Source: Spongilla lacustris (Eukaryota > Porifera > Demospongiae > Spongillida > Spongillidae). Taken from it: a stretch of DNA of 64,000 bases. Numbering within the stretch: the stretch's first letter is position 1; the number at the start of each line of letters is the position of its first letter. Positions 12,661-23,040 of the stretch are shown here, piece by piece. The notes beneath the pieces were generated by a model, which did no database searches, was not told where the DNA came from, and saw only the letters and a list, made by a program, of their open reading frames with translations. The stretch lies in contig OX442415.1 of the NCBI GenBank assembly GCA_949361645.1, positions 22,053,790 to 22,117,789 of the forward strand, written 5' to 3'. The position numbers and the translations under genes were made by a program.

Positions 12661-13481
12661 TGGGACAGTTCACGCGAAAATGATAACTCGCTTTTATATT
12701 TATAATGTTATAAAATTTCCTTATGTTTGAATCGCTATAACTTCCCAACGGTTTAGGCTATCTACTTTGTATTTACAGCACTTCATACCACACCATTTCT
12801 CTATGATAAAATACATTTTGGTGTCTCGCACGTGCTCCGTACCAGTACTGCAACGTTTTATACCCCACCGGGTTCAAACCCGCCATAACTTTCTGTAGGA
12901 GCAATCAAATCGCTTCAAATTCGGTTTATAGGTAGAGCGGTCCTATACCTATCGATTTGTTCTGTTCGTTAATTTTTATACCATCCGTTATGGAGATACA
13001 GTTGGACAAACTACGTGCACTTTTTCCCGCTCGATTCGCGCCAATGATTTTGGCAAACCGCGTCCCGCTCAATGAATGGGAGGCGGGGATGATAACATTG
13101 GCGCGTATCAAGCGGGAAAAAGTGCACGTAGTTTGTTCAACTGTATCTCCGTAACGGATGGTATAAAAATTAACGAACAGAACAAATCGATAGGTATAGG
13201 ACCGCTCTACCTATAAACCGAATTTGAAGCGATTTGATTGCTCCTACAGAAAGTTATGGCGGGTTTGAACCCGGTGGGGTATAAAACGTTGCAGTACTGG
13301 TACGGAGCACGTGCGAGACACCAAAATGTATTTTACCATAGAGAAATGGTGTGGTATAAAGTGTTTTAAATACGAAGTAGATAGCCTATACCGTTTGGAA
13401 GTTATAGCGATTCAAACATAAGGAAATTTTATAACATTATAAATATAAATTGAGTTATCATTTTCGCGTGAAACTGTCCCA
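12661..13481. mobile_element. long foldback (palindromic) element, copy 1
   Basis: Two near-perfect inverted arms, 12661-13046 and 13096-13481 (386 bp each), surround a 49-bp loop. Ends are TGGGACAGTTCACGCG and its complement, flanked by TATA/TATA, which fits a TA-type target duplication. The pairing makes both strands read alike, so 60-65 codon frames found here on both strands are by-products. A transcript would form a dsRNA hairpin of nearly 390 bp. Sequence similarity groups it with the copies at 13486 and 41754, but its ends and middle have diverged as a subfamily. Confidence 0.85.
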
Positions 13482-13485
13482 TATA

Positions 13486-14309
13486 TGGGAAAGTTTACGA
13501 GAAAAGGGACCTAGCGTGTATTATAAAAAAGTATAATAAAAATGCATTACGTTTGATTTGCTATATCTTCCGAACCGTTAATGCTATCACCTTCCTATTT
13601 TTAACCCTTCATACTGCACCATTTCTCTATGGTAAAAAACATTTTGGAGTCTTGCACTTGCTCCGTGTCAGTATTGCAACGTTCGATACCCCACTGGGTT
13701 CAAACCCGCCATAACCTTCGGTAGGAGTAATCAATTCGCTTCAAATTCGGTTTGTAGGTAGAGAGGTCCTATACCTATCGATTTGTTCAGTTCGTTGTTT
13801 TTTATGCCATCCATTACGGAGATACAGTTGAACAAACTACGTGCCCATTTTCGCGCTCGATTCGCGCCAATGATTTGGGCAAATTGCGTTCCGCTCAATG
13901 TATGGGGAGGCGGGGATTATAACATTGGCGCGAATCAAGCGGGAAAACGTGCACGTAGTTTGTTCAACTGTATCTCCGTAACGGATGGCATAAAAATTAA
14001 CGAACAGAACAAATCGATAGGTATAGGACCTCTCTACCTACAAACCGAATTTGAAGCGAATTGATTACTCCTACCGAAAGTTATGGCGGGTTTGAACCCA
14101 GTGGGGTATCGAACGTTGCAATACTGACACGGAGCAAGTGCAAGACTCCAAAATGTATTTTACCATAGAGAAATGGTGCAGTATGAAGTGTTGAAAATAG
14201 TAAGTTGATAGCGTTAACTGTTCGGAAGTTATAGCAAATCAAACGTAATGCATTTTTATTATACTTTTTTATAATACACGCTAGGTCCCTTTTCTCGTAA
14301 ACCTTCCCA
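13486..14309. mobile_element. long foldback element, copy 2
   Basis: Arms 13486-13872 and 13923-14309 (387 bp each) with a 50-bp loop; ends are TGGGAAAGTTTACGAG and its near-complement. It lies 4 bp (TATA) from copy 1, so both used adjacent TA-rich target sites. A 93-codon frame at 13783-14064 crosses the loop. A nearly identical frame occurs in copy 3 on the opposite strand, because the loop there is inverted. This frame has no recognisable domain and I treat it as a by-product of the palindrome. No transposase is encoded. Confidence 0.88.
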
Positions 14310-15050
14310 TATATAATTATAATTATAATTATATATATATACTGTCAGTAAGGATATTATCTAAATGTGTGCAATTTTGATACTACAGTAACTTGCAAAA
14401 GAATGGTTTGAGGATGCATATGCTCATGTTTCTGTTCTTGGCAGAACCCATTCTTGATGTTTTAAGCACTGATCCATCTCTGGTGGGTGGTCGCTTTTTA
14501 TATGAAACTATTATTTACACTGCAAACTGCCACATGTGAATTTAATTTACATTCAAGCTGTAGGATATTGAATTGCCATGCTACTGTTTCTATCATCATG
14601 CATAGTAAAAGGTTGCCCTGAGCCGCTAGTATTAGAAACTTTATTCATGACTCTTCCATGTTGTCGTACAGAACAGTCCGCAAGGCAGATGACAGGACAG
14701 CAGCAAATCCTGGTCGGGCATTAGCTGGTATATGGTGTAAAATGTGGCATTGAAGCTTGTCAAATAGATCCTCAAATGTAGGTATCTCTCATATACCTTT
14801 GAAAATGCAGTAGTGGCACTAGATGGCTCAATAGATGGCTCAAATGGATGAGTATATTTCTTCTAGAAGGTGGGAATTACTACACTGTATGTGAGGTTGC
14901 CACAAAGGAAAGGCAGTTAGGGCAGGTGAACAACCCATGCTCCTGAAGCCAGGTAACTGGACCCCAAGTGTATTTTTATTCTTCATCCAAGCCCAGATGA
15001 AACCTACATCCATCAAACAGTTATATGAATTGTGCATGGTCCAATGATAA
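14310..15050. other. non-coding, AT tract then unidentified sequence
   Basis: Starts with an AT-rich simple repeat (14310-14340), where the foldback element inserted. The rest shows no gene. It may include the unrecognised upstream part of the reverse transcriptase relic that follows. Confidence 0.4.
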
Positions 15051-15054
15051 TTTT

Positions 15055-16400
15055 ATTTCAGTTTCAAAGTTTGTAGCAGGAGGAAATCTCACAGCACTTG
15101 ATAAGAACAAACCGAATTGCCTTCCTGATATTTGTCCTATTGCAGTGGGTGAAGTTTAACGTCACATGGTGGAAAGTGTTTGTGTGCAGTTACAAAGGAA
15201 AAGGCCAGTGAATATTTTGCTCCATTCCAAATAGGAGTAGCATGTCCACCAGGAGCTGAAAAAATCGTCCATAGGCTAAGGCACTGTGTGGAGGGTGAAG
15301 ATTTTGCAGTAATGAATATTGATAGCATTTAGTTTGGTGTCGCATCAGGCCCTCTTGGATGAATGTAGTACCCCCTTTCCTGAATTGCTCCCCTTAGCCC
15401 TGTGGTGTTATATGGCATCCGATTGGTATCAGAAACTGGTGTCCAGCAGGGTGACCCACTAGGCCCCATGTTCTTCTGCCTTGTGTTGCACAAGCTGGTC
15501 ACTGCCATTGCTACTGATGATGAGTGTTCCAGTCTGCTATTCCACAGATGGTACATTGATGATGGTGTGGTCTAAGCCTGCTGTTGCAAAGGTATTTTCC
15601 ATCATCCACTGTTGATGCTGTTGATCCTGAGGTGGCTCTGCTACTGTATAGGTAATGTATTGGCTTCTATAAGCTTCTACGTCGGTGCACCTTGCTAGAT
15701 CTAACCCCCCCTCCCTCCCCCCCCCCCCCCAGCCTTAGCCTTAAATGGTGATGCATAGCAATTCTCTTTGATGATGTCCGTCAGTGTTTTCTGAATGCAC
15801 CTGACACACCTAATGTCACTTGGCAAAAAGCCTTAGCCTAAGCAGAGGGAGTCTAGGGCTCTGTAGTCTTTATGAACACAGTTCAGCTGCCTGCATATCC
15901 TCCTTAAGTGCTTCTGGTGTCTGCTCAACTTCTTGCAAGCACCTAGCTTAATCCATCAAGAAATTTAATGAACTCATCTCCTCTGATGCCCATCCCATGC
16001 CTTGGACCCTTTAGGCCACCATGCCTTAACATGCAAGCATGGGAGAGATGTGCACAACAGGCTCAGGGATGTCCTCTTAGAATCTTGCTGACAGGCTTGT
16101 CTGGGTCCTCAAGTGGAAGCAGGAAGTGGTTTGGGGCATGAAGGACTTAGAACACGGCTAGCAGACATCCTAATTCTTCATTGGGATTTGGGCAAACCAA
16201 CAGCCCTTGATCTGTCTGTCACATCTACACTAAATTGATGGAAGTGAGTGTGATTAGTGGATCTGCAACTCTGACAGAAGAGGTGCGTGCTTATTTCAAA
16301 TTCTCAGAGCTTGGATGGACTTGTTAACCATCTCCGAACAGATGCAGAACTTTTATAGCAGTCATGTAATGCGGCTAACATAGCTGATACCACTAGCACA
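15055..16400 (+). pseudogene. degenerate reverse transcriptase with restriction-like tail
   Basis: Reverse-transcriptase motifs appear in order but in shifting frames. The start (near 15080-15150) resembles a palm N-terminus (LTALDKNK, then DICPIAVGE). A region near 15345-15420 resembles FPELLPLALWCY. Near 15435-15475 is GVQQGDPLGPMFF. Near 15545-15570 is WYIDDGVV, the catalytic xxDD. Near 16150-16240 is ADILILHWDLGKP followed by LDLSVTS, and near 16300 SELGWTC. The last block resembles the PD...D core of restriction-like endonucleases that follow the RT in R2-type elements, with P replaced by A; that assignment is inference. Stops and frameshifts throughout make it a pseudogene. Related tails occur at 35.8, 39.9, 43.4, 52.3, 54.0 and 54.8 kb. 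Confidence 0.7.
15704..15730. repeat. poly-C tract
   Basis: A run of mostly C interrupted by two T residues, inside the reverse transcriptase relic. Likely replication slippage and a possible assembly weak point. Confidence 0.8.
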
Positions 16401-17369
16401 TCAAGTCTTGCAGCAAATTGACCAATAGGGCAATAGTAGTTGTTCGATTCTCACTGATAAGTGAACCATATCATAGTTTCTAAATTTATCAAGTCAAGCT
16501 GCAAAAAGGTCTGGGGCAGAATCCCTTACCCCAATGGGGGAGCTTACAGCGCTCCCCTATACCCCCTTCATATCTGTCAGACTTTACTATACTTTGCAAC
16601 TTGCCTAGCCACCAGGAAAGACTGCTCAAAGTCTCACGCCACCGGTCAATTGTATAACTTAGCTTGGTCTGACTTTGATGCAAGCACACTCACAGGCACT
16701 TCTAATTGTAGAAAGTCCATAGAACCTAACTGTATCACTAATATTAGCTCTTTTTTTTTTGTAATGTATGTATGTTAAGAATTAAAAAACACAAGAAATA
16801 ACAAATACTGTCAACCAGTGATTACAATGAAGCTTCAGCTCTTGATAGCAGGGTGACTCTTGCACTGGATTTCACCGAAAGTGAGGCTCAGTCTGCCATA
16901 AATGAAAGCAGTGGCCTGTGACTCGGTATTGCCAGACGAGTGGCAAGTTCACGTGATAGTGTTTTCCTAGCCTAAGCTCCCCACAGCCGTAAGTCTCCAT
17001 TGCTAGTAGTGTACATTTCCAGCCCAACTCTTTGGGTCATTGCTTTCACCACTAAAGCTGCAGACTGTCACTCCTGCTTCAGACAAAATAGAAGGGTATT
17101 TTACATAGTGGTGAGATAACGATGGTAGGATCTATTATTATTATTGATATTAAAATATCACATCCACCTTGAATCAGTAAAATAGCCTATCGTCACACAT
17201 GTGGAGATAAGCTACTGCAAAGCATTCATCGGTGCATTGGGTCCAGTCAGTTCTTCCTTTTCTTCTTTCCAAACACACCACAGTCCTGATCTAATGTCTT
17301 GAGTAATGCCATTATTGAGAACATGCATGTTTATTAACTGAATTATGTTGGCTGAAGGTAAGACATGAC
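16401..17369. other. non-coding, unidentified
   Basis: No gene supported. A 105-codon frame at 16461-16778 has no recognised domain and ends in a poly-T run. It could be further retroelement debris. Confidence 0.4.
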
Positions 17370-17680
17370 CTTGATAACTCTTCCTTAGAAGATTCTGAAT
17401 CACTTTTTCCACAAGAGCTGTTGAGCTGCTAATGTACATGTGTATCTAAACGTTGGTTGAGATTTGCATAGTTGCATGTATGCTAATGTTACAGCTTCAC
17501 ATGCACTCTGTACCAAAAATGACAAATACATTTGTATACATGTATGTAACTTTAATTATGCTTGTTTTAATGTCTGTTCATTTACTTCAGTTGTGTAATA
17601 AATGTTTCTTGTACTGGCCAAATGTGAAAATCTTGTACATTTGCTGAATGGTTCTAAAGTCACTTTATATATGTGTGTGT
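17370..17680. repeat. segmental duplication, paralogue of 30720-31090
   Basis: Matches 30720-31090 over most of its length, including TTGGTTGAGATTTGCATAGT, CATGTATGCTAA and CTTGTACTGGCCAAATGTG. In both places satellite-like sequence follows. The second copy lies upstream of the ROCO gene, so this may be the remnant of a duplicated 5' or intronic region of that locus. Confidence 0.7.
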
Positions 17681-17732
17681 TTGTTTTACCTTTGATGATT
17701 TATATATGTATTTGATCATCTTTGCTTTGTGA

Positions 17733-18235
17733 ACAATCAAGGATGCACAACATGTGCCAGTAATGTGATGTTCCTTATTCCATGTTGTATTGAAGTCTAT
17801 GGCTCCTCCCTTTTTACATTTCCCTTCAGTTGTCAACATCCAAGCCTGTAAGTGTCAGTTATGTGACTATTCATTTTATGGCTCCTCTCTTCCTCACAAA
17901 TTAAGGATGTTAAAGTAAGTACATGTACCAATAATGTGATATTCCTTATTGCATGTTGTATTGATCCCTATGGCTTCAATCTTTCTTACTCAATTGTAAA
18001 CAATCAAGGATGTAAGTGCCAGTAATGTGTTGTTCCTTATTCCATGTTGTTTTGAACCCTATGGCTCCTCTCTTTACATATTTTCCTTCTCATTTGTCAA
18101 CATCCAAGCCTGTAAGTGCCAATAATGTGATGTTCATTTTATGGCTCCTCTCTTTTTCAACATTTCTTCAAAAATCAAGGATGTTGAAGTAAGTACATGT
18201 ACCTGGAGTAATGTGATGTTCCTTATTGTATGTTG
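17733..18235. repeat. satellite array 2, short and degenerate
   Basis: Several diverged monomers of the same family as the 3.9-11.8 kb array (TGTGATGTTCCTTATT, ATGGCTCCTCTCTTT, CAATCAAGGATGTAAGTGCC). The spacing is irregular and deletions are frequent, so this array has not been homogenised recently. Confidence 0.85.
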
Positions 18236-20005
18236 TAGAAACGTTTGGGCTCAATAGCACTTTGCTATTACATGTATTGGTTTTACAGTGCCAAATATTG
18301 GGCGAGAATGAAAGAGATGCAGCTTATTTTAAAAATAATATTTTCAATCCCCATCAATGATTAGTCCTTACCTTCCATTCATTGTGAGGACACCTTCCTT
18401 ATTGCATATTATATTGAACCCTTTGTAATTGTAAACATCTAATTGTTGATAAGTGTTCTTTGCTGCAATGCCTTAGCAATGGCACTGGTGCCACATCTTC
18501 AGGTTTTTTCTTCTTAACTGCAGCTGACCCTTGCATGTTGTCTGTATTCCATGTTACTGTAATAATACGTGGTTAGGTTCAGTATTTTAGGGAGAGCATA
18601 TCTCCTAAAAATTATTTTCAGCTCAATACATGATGTGGTCAAGTACGCTCATAGCTAATAATGAGGTTCAGCTTTGTTTTTAAAAACTACACAATACACC
18701 TCACCATATTATCAATTAGTATTAGGCTTCATTGTTGTTTTAGGGAGTTTATGTCCCCAAAAAATATTTCATAATAATTCCACATGGGAATATTATTATA
18801 TACATATACCATTACACTGTCAATGTTCAAGTCTGCTTGTTAGCATATGACCTGAATGTCAGTAATTCTTGAGCTTTTTTTGACTCACGTCTTCCACTTT
18901 TGCACCAACTTCTCATATATGGTGGTCTTGATATGAAAGTGACTTGTACCATTTATTTTCATAAATGTTGCAACTTTGCACACTCATATCTTGGCTGCAA
19001 TATAATTGACTGCAGACTTTTTGGCATCAAATTGAAGGCCATTATTGGTAGAACTGATATATGGTGATTAATACATCAAAGTACCGTTTTGAAATATAGA
19101 GGTGTCGTAAAATCAAGTTTTATTTTTGAAGGGTTAATATGTTAAAAATTTATATTGATTACCTCTGAGAACCATACAAGATTTTACCAGAGGGCGCCAT
19201 TTCAAAATTCACTTTTGCTTACATATGTTACAAGTGGTGTTATGTGAACATCTAGGACGCTGTCACCACAATCAATAGATTTTAGTGTGATTGCAATGCG
19301 CATGATTTAGAACTGATGTTTCTATGGTAACGTGGTTCAGGTAAAAATGTAAGCTCTTGGAAAGTTGTTTCATTTTGTTTAGTAGCAAACACCAGCAACT
19401 AGCTGGTGTTTCGCCACCCTCTACCAATGTACCGCACTGGCGGTACATCAGACCCTACGTTAGGTACTTGGATAAGCGCATTGCAATCACACGGAAATGT
19501 AACTAATAAATGTACATGTACATGTTTTAACCTCATAGAGTTGATACAAATGATTTTTATTAGTTCTGTAATAAAAAGGTTAATAAATATATGTAGCCGG
19601 TGTCAAGTGGTGTACCACTTTTTGGTATGGATCACTTTCATCATCATTCTCATGATATCATCTACAATATTATGTTTGTGCACAATTTCTATAACGAAAT
19701 GTTACAACAGAATGCTTAGGCTTATGTTTCTCTTCATGGCATTATAATTTTGATACAGGAAATATTAATCTTAAGCAAGCACTGAATATATGCTTTATAA
19801 TGAAACTGCTGTTTTGACATTAAAAAATCACATGTCGCACACTATTACATTACCAACCCTAAGATTATGCATTAGCCATTCGGTCTGTAGTGAAGGGAAA
19901 TGAATTTTCCTACCAGTATTACCTAAATATGTACATTGATCACAGCACCTTGACAGAGGGCTGAAATGTATTATATTAGTAACCTACATACATTTTACTT
20001 GCACA
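18236..20005. other. non-coding, includes satellite flank copy
   Basis: 18236-18540 is a diverged copy of the satellite 3' flank seen at 11.8-12.6 kb. The remainder is AT-rich with no gene, apart from the hairpin-rich segment at 19285-19492. Confidence 0.5.
19285..19492. repeat. 208-bp segment with 17-bp terminal inverted repeats and two inner hairpins
   Basis: GTGTGATTGCAATGCGC at 19285-19301 is matched exactly, inverted, at 19476-19492. Inside are two more perfect hairpins: 19387-19411 (10-bp arms, 5-bp loop) and 19427-19448 (9-bp arms, 4-bp loop). The layout suggests a MITE or structured element, but I see no target duplication. Confidence 0.6.
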
Positions 20006-20009
20006 TTTT

Positions 20010-21415
20010 GATGTGATGTTCCTTATTGCATATTGTATTGAACGCCTATGGCTCCTCTCTTTGCAAATTTTCCTACTCAATTGCCATCAATCAAGTTTGT
20101 AAGTGCCAGTAATGTGATGTTCCATATTGCATGTTGTATTGAATCCTATGGCTCCTTTCTCTGCACATTTTCCCTCAACAATCAAGCTTGTAAGTGATGT
20201 TCCTTTTTGCATGTTGTATTGAACCCTATGGCTCCTCTCTTTTCCTTACTCAACAAACAAGCGTGTAAGTACCAGTGATATGATGTTCCTTCTTCCATTT
20301 TTGTATTGAACCCTATGGTTCCTCTCTTTTCCTTTATACTCATTTGTCAACAAACAAGCGTGTAAGTACCAGTAATGTGATGTTCCTTCTTCCATTTTTG
20401 TATTGAACCCTATGGTTCCTCTCTTTTCCTTATACTCATTTGTCACTAATGAAGCGTGTAAGTGTCAGGAATGGGATATGTTCCATATTGTATGTTGTAT
20501 TGAACTCTATGGCTCCTCTCTTTTTCTTACTCAATTGTCTACAATGAAGGAAGTAAGTGCCAGTGATGTTAACTATGTTCATTCTTCCATGTTGTATTGA
20601 ACCCTATGGCTCCTCTCCTTTTCCTTACTCATTTGTCAACAAACAAGCGTGTAAGTGCCTGTAATATGATGTTCCTTATCCAATGCTGTATTCAACTCAA
20701 TGTTTCCTCTCTTTTCCTTATTCATTTGTCAACAAACAAGCATGTAAGTACCAGTAATGTGATGTTCCTTCTTCCATTTTTGTATTGAACCCTATGGTTG
20801 CTCCCTTTTCCTTTTACTCATTTGTCACCAATGAAGCGTGTAAGTGTCAGGAATGGGATATGTTCCATATTGCATGTTGTATTGAACTTTATGGCTCCTC
20901 TCTTTTCCTTACTCAATTGTCAACAATGAAGGAAGTAAGTGCCAGTTATGTGAGGTTCCTTCTTCCATGTTTGTATTTAACCCTATGGTTCCTCTCTTTT
21001 CCTTTTACTCATTTGTCACCAATGAAGCGTGTAAGTGTCAGGAATGGGATGTTCCTTATTGCATGTTGTATTGAACTTTATGGCTCCTCTCTTTGCACAT
21101 TATCCTTTAGGTGTCATCAATCAAGCATGTAAGTGCCAATAATGTTATTGTATTGAACCCTATGGCTTCTCTAGTTACAATTTTTCCTTACTCAATGAAG
21201 GAAGTAGGTGCCAGTGATTTGATATGGATGTTGTATTGAATCTATGGCTTCTCTCTTTACCTTACTCAATTGTGAACAATGAAGGAAGTACATGTAAGTG
21301 CCAGTAATGTGATGTTCCTTATTGCATGTTGTAACCCTATGGCTCCTCTCTTTTTCATTACTCGAGTGTTAACTAGTGTAAGTAATGGGATGTTTATTAT
21401 TGCATACTGGATTGT
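20010..21415. repeat. satellite array 3, intermediate divergence
   Basis: About 1.4 kb of monomers of the same family, shorter on average because parts of the ACACATTTTCC segment are missing. Recurrent words are AACAAACAAGCGTGTAAGT, CAATGAAGGAAGTAAGTGCC and ATGGTTCCTCTCTTTTCC. Monomers here carry their own private variants, so the array evolved separately from the 3.9-11.8 kb one. Confidence 0.88.
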
Positions 21416-21419
21416 TGTT

Positions 21420-22504
21420 TTAAGACTGGTTACACCTATGTTTGGAATTAGGAATATCTGCAAATTCAAGCATTACAAGATGATGTTTTTCTGTATGGAT
21501 GCTTCTTGCAGCTATTTTCTTTATATCAAATCTTTGTTTAATGATCCCTCAAATTAATTAAATTGATAGTTCTTATAGCAACCAAAGTCATTTATTCCAT
21601 CGTGCTCCAAAATATGAGGGTGTTTCTTTTCGTTTTCGTAAAATCTGGGTGATTAAATATTGGGGGGGTTGTGGAAAAACAAGTCATCTATTGTACTGGT
21701 CTAACTATTGTGGGTAGGCATAATAAAACTTAACATCGTTTGCATAAGTTGCACAACGGAAATGATGAATTTTGTGCATAATTTTTTGCTTTTCTGATCT
21801 TTGTCCGCAAGCGCTCTAAGCGTTTCAAAATAAGGATCTATTTGCCTAGTGCAGTGGTTAAATATGGGTATCCTAGAAGTAGAAGAACTCCAGAAACATG
21901 CGAAAAACGATTTTTTAACCATCCGGGTTTTCAATTCCAATGTTCAACTCAATTATTTCACCATGCGTAACCGTTGTCATAGAAACAACATTATATAATT
22001 ATATACAATAACTAGGTCTTACCCCGTGAAAAATCACGGAAGTGATTCTATAAGAACTGCGGAATGTTTTTAAAAAAAACATACAGTAATCTACCACCTG
22101 TTGTAATATACGGTTACTACGCAACCTATTTAATAGCCCGCGCACGCAATGAAATACATGTACGTACATGTACTACTTCCTGTCTGTACGATAAGAATGA
22201 ACACCGGTCAATTGCATTGGTCATTTTGTGTGGGAGTGGTCGTTTCTATTGGTTGCTAGGTACGCGTTGCTAGTTGTGTTCGAACCCACAATTGTAGAGG
22301 CTAGGCGGAGTTTATAAATAGGTGGTTACGCGGACGTACGGACGGACGGACGGACGGACGTACGGACGTTGGAAATTATAGTATTAGATTAAGTGTTATC
22401 AATCCAAAGTGTATTAGACATTATGAATCCTGTGGTAACATCTCTGTATCAATAAATGCTTCCTTTGGCGGCCATTTAAACCTTTTAAGTGTAACCAGTC
22501 TTAA
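21420..22504. mobile_element. 1.1-kb insertion bounded by 16-bp inverted repeats
   Basis: TTAAGACTGGTTACAC at 21420-21435 and its exact complement at 22489-22504 bound a segment that interrupts the satellite/flank junction. At the homologous junction near 11785-11830 the satellite end runs directly into the AAGGTTCCTTT flank, so this segment looks inserted. No transposase is visible. It contains a GGAC microsatellite. No clean target duplication was found, so the exact ends are uncertain. Confidence 0.5.
22331..22369. repeat. (GGAC)n microsatellite
   Basis: About five GGAC units flanked by CGGACGTAC variants on both sides, giving a near-symmetrical GC-rich tract. Confidence 0.85.
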
Positions 22505-23040
22505 CACCTGTACCTGAGTATAAGGTTCCTTTATTAGAGAACATTTTTTTATATTAGTCATATGTGTAAATGATGTATCTTAATTCCTGTTGTTGAAATC
22601 AATAGTTTTTGGTCTTTCACTAGCTGTTTGCTAGTATGGTGTGGTCAGATTGGTTAAAGTGCCATACATTTCAGCAGGAGAAACCAAATGTTCTATTGGG
22701 TGATTTTAATGATGCTTATATAGTAAGTGCACATTTTCACACTCGATCCATACCAATGATTTAGTCCCCACTTATTGGTGTGAATGGAGCAGGAACCAAT
22801 AGAGAGCAGACATATGGAAAATGGGCACATATATTTTGTTCTTCTGTATCTTTGTAACTGATAAAACAAACGTTTATGAATAGAGCATAATATACATGTA
22901 GTTAAAAACATACACATAAATGTACTTGAATGGTTACATAACTATGTAACCGCATGTGATATAATTATTGTTGTAGAAAAGTGCTTGAAAACTGCAGCAC
23001 GCAACTGTGTTAGAGTAGATTTATAGTCAATATATACATG
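22505..23040. other. satellite 3' flank copy, no gene
   Basis: 22550-22870 is the paralogue of 11845-12160. The remainder to 23040 is AT-rich with no recognised feature. Confidence 0.6.

Noticed and set aside
12860..12885. GGTTCAAACCC words in the foldback arms as a pol III B-box or tRNA
   Set aside because: The word is itself palindromic, there is no A-box at suitable spacing and no tRNA fold around it.
13783..14064. 93-codon frame conserved between 13.8 and 42.0 kb
   Set aside because: It crosses the loop of a palindromic element and appears on the opposite strand in the other copy because the loop is inverted. No domain is recognisable.
17212..17439. 75-codon minus-strand frame near the duplicated segment
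   Set aside because: No recognisable domain, and the frame is not kept in the paralogous segment at 30.7 kb.
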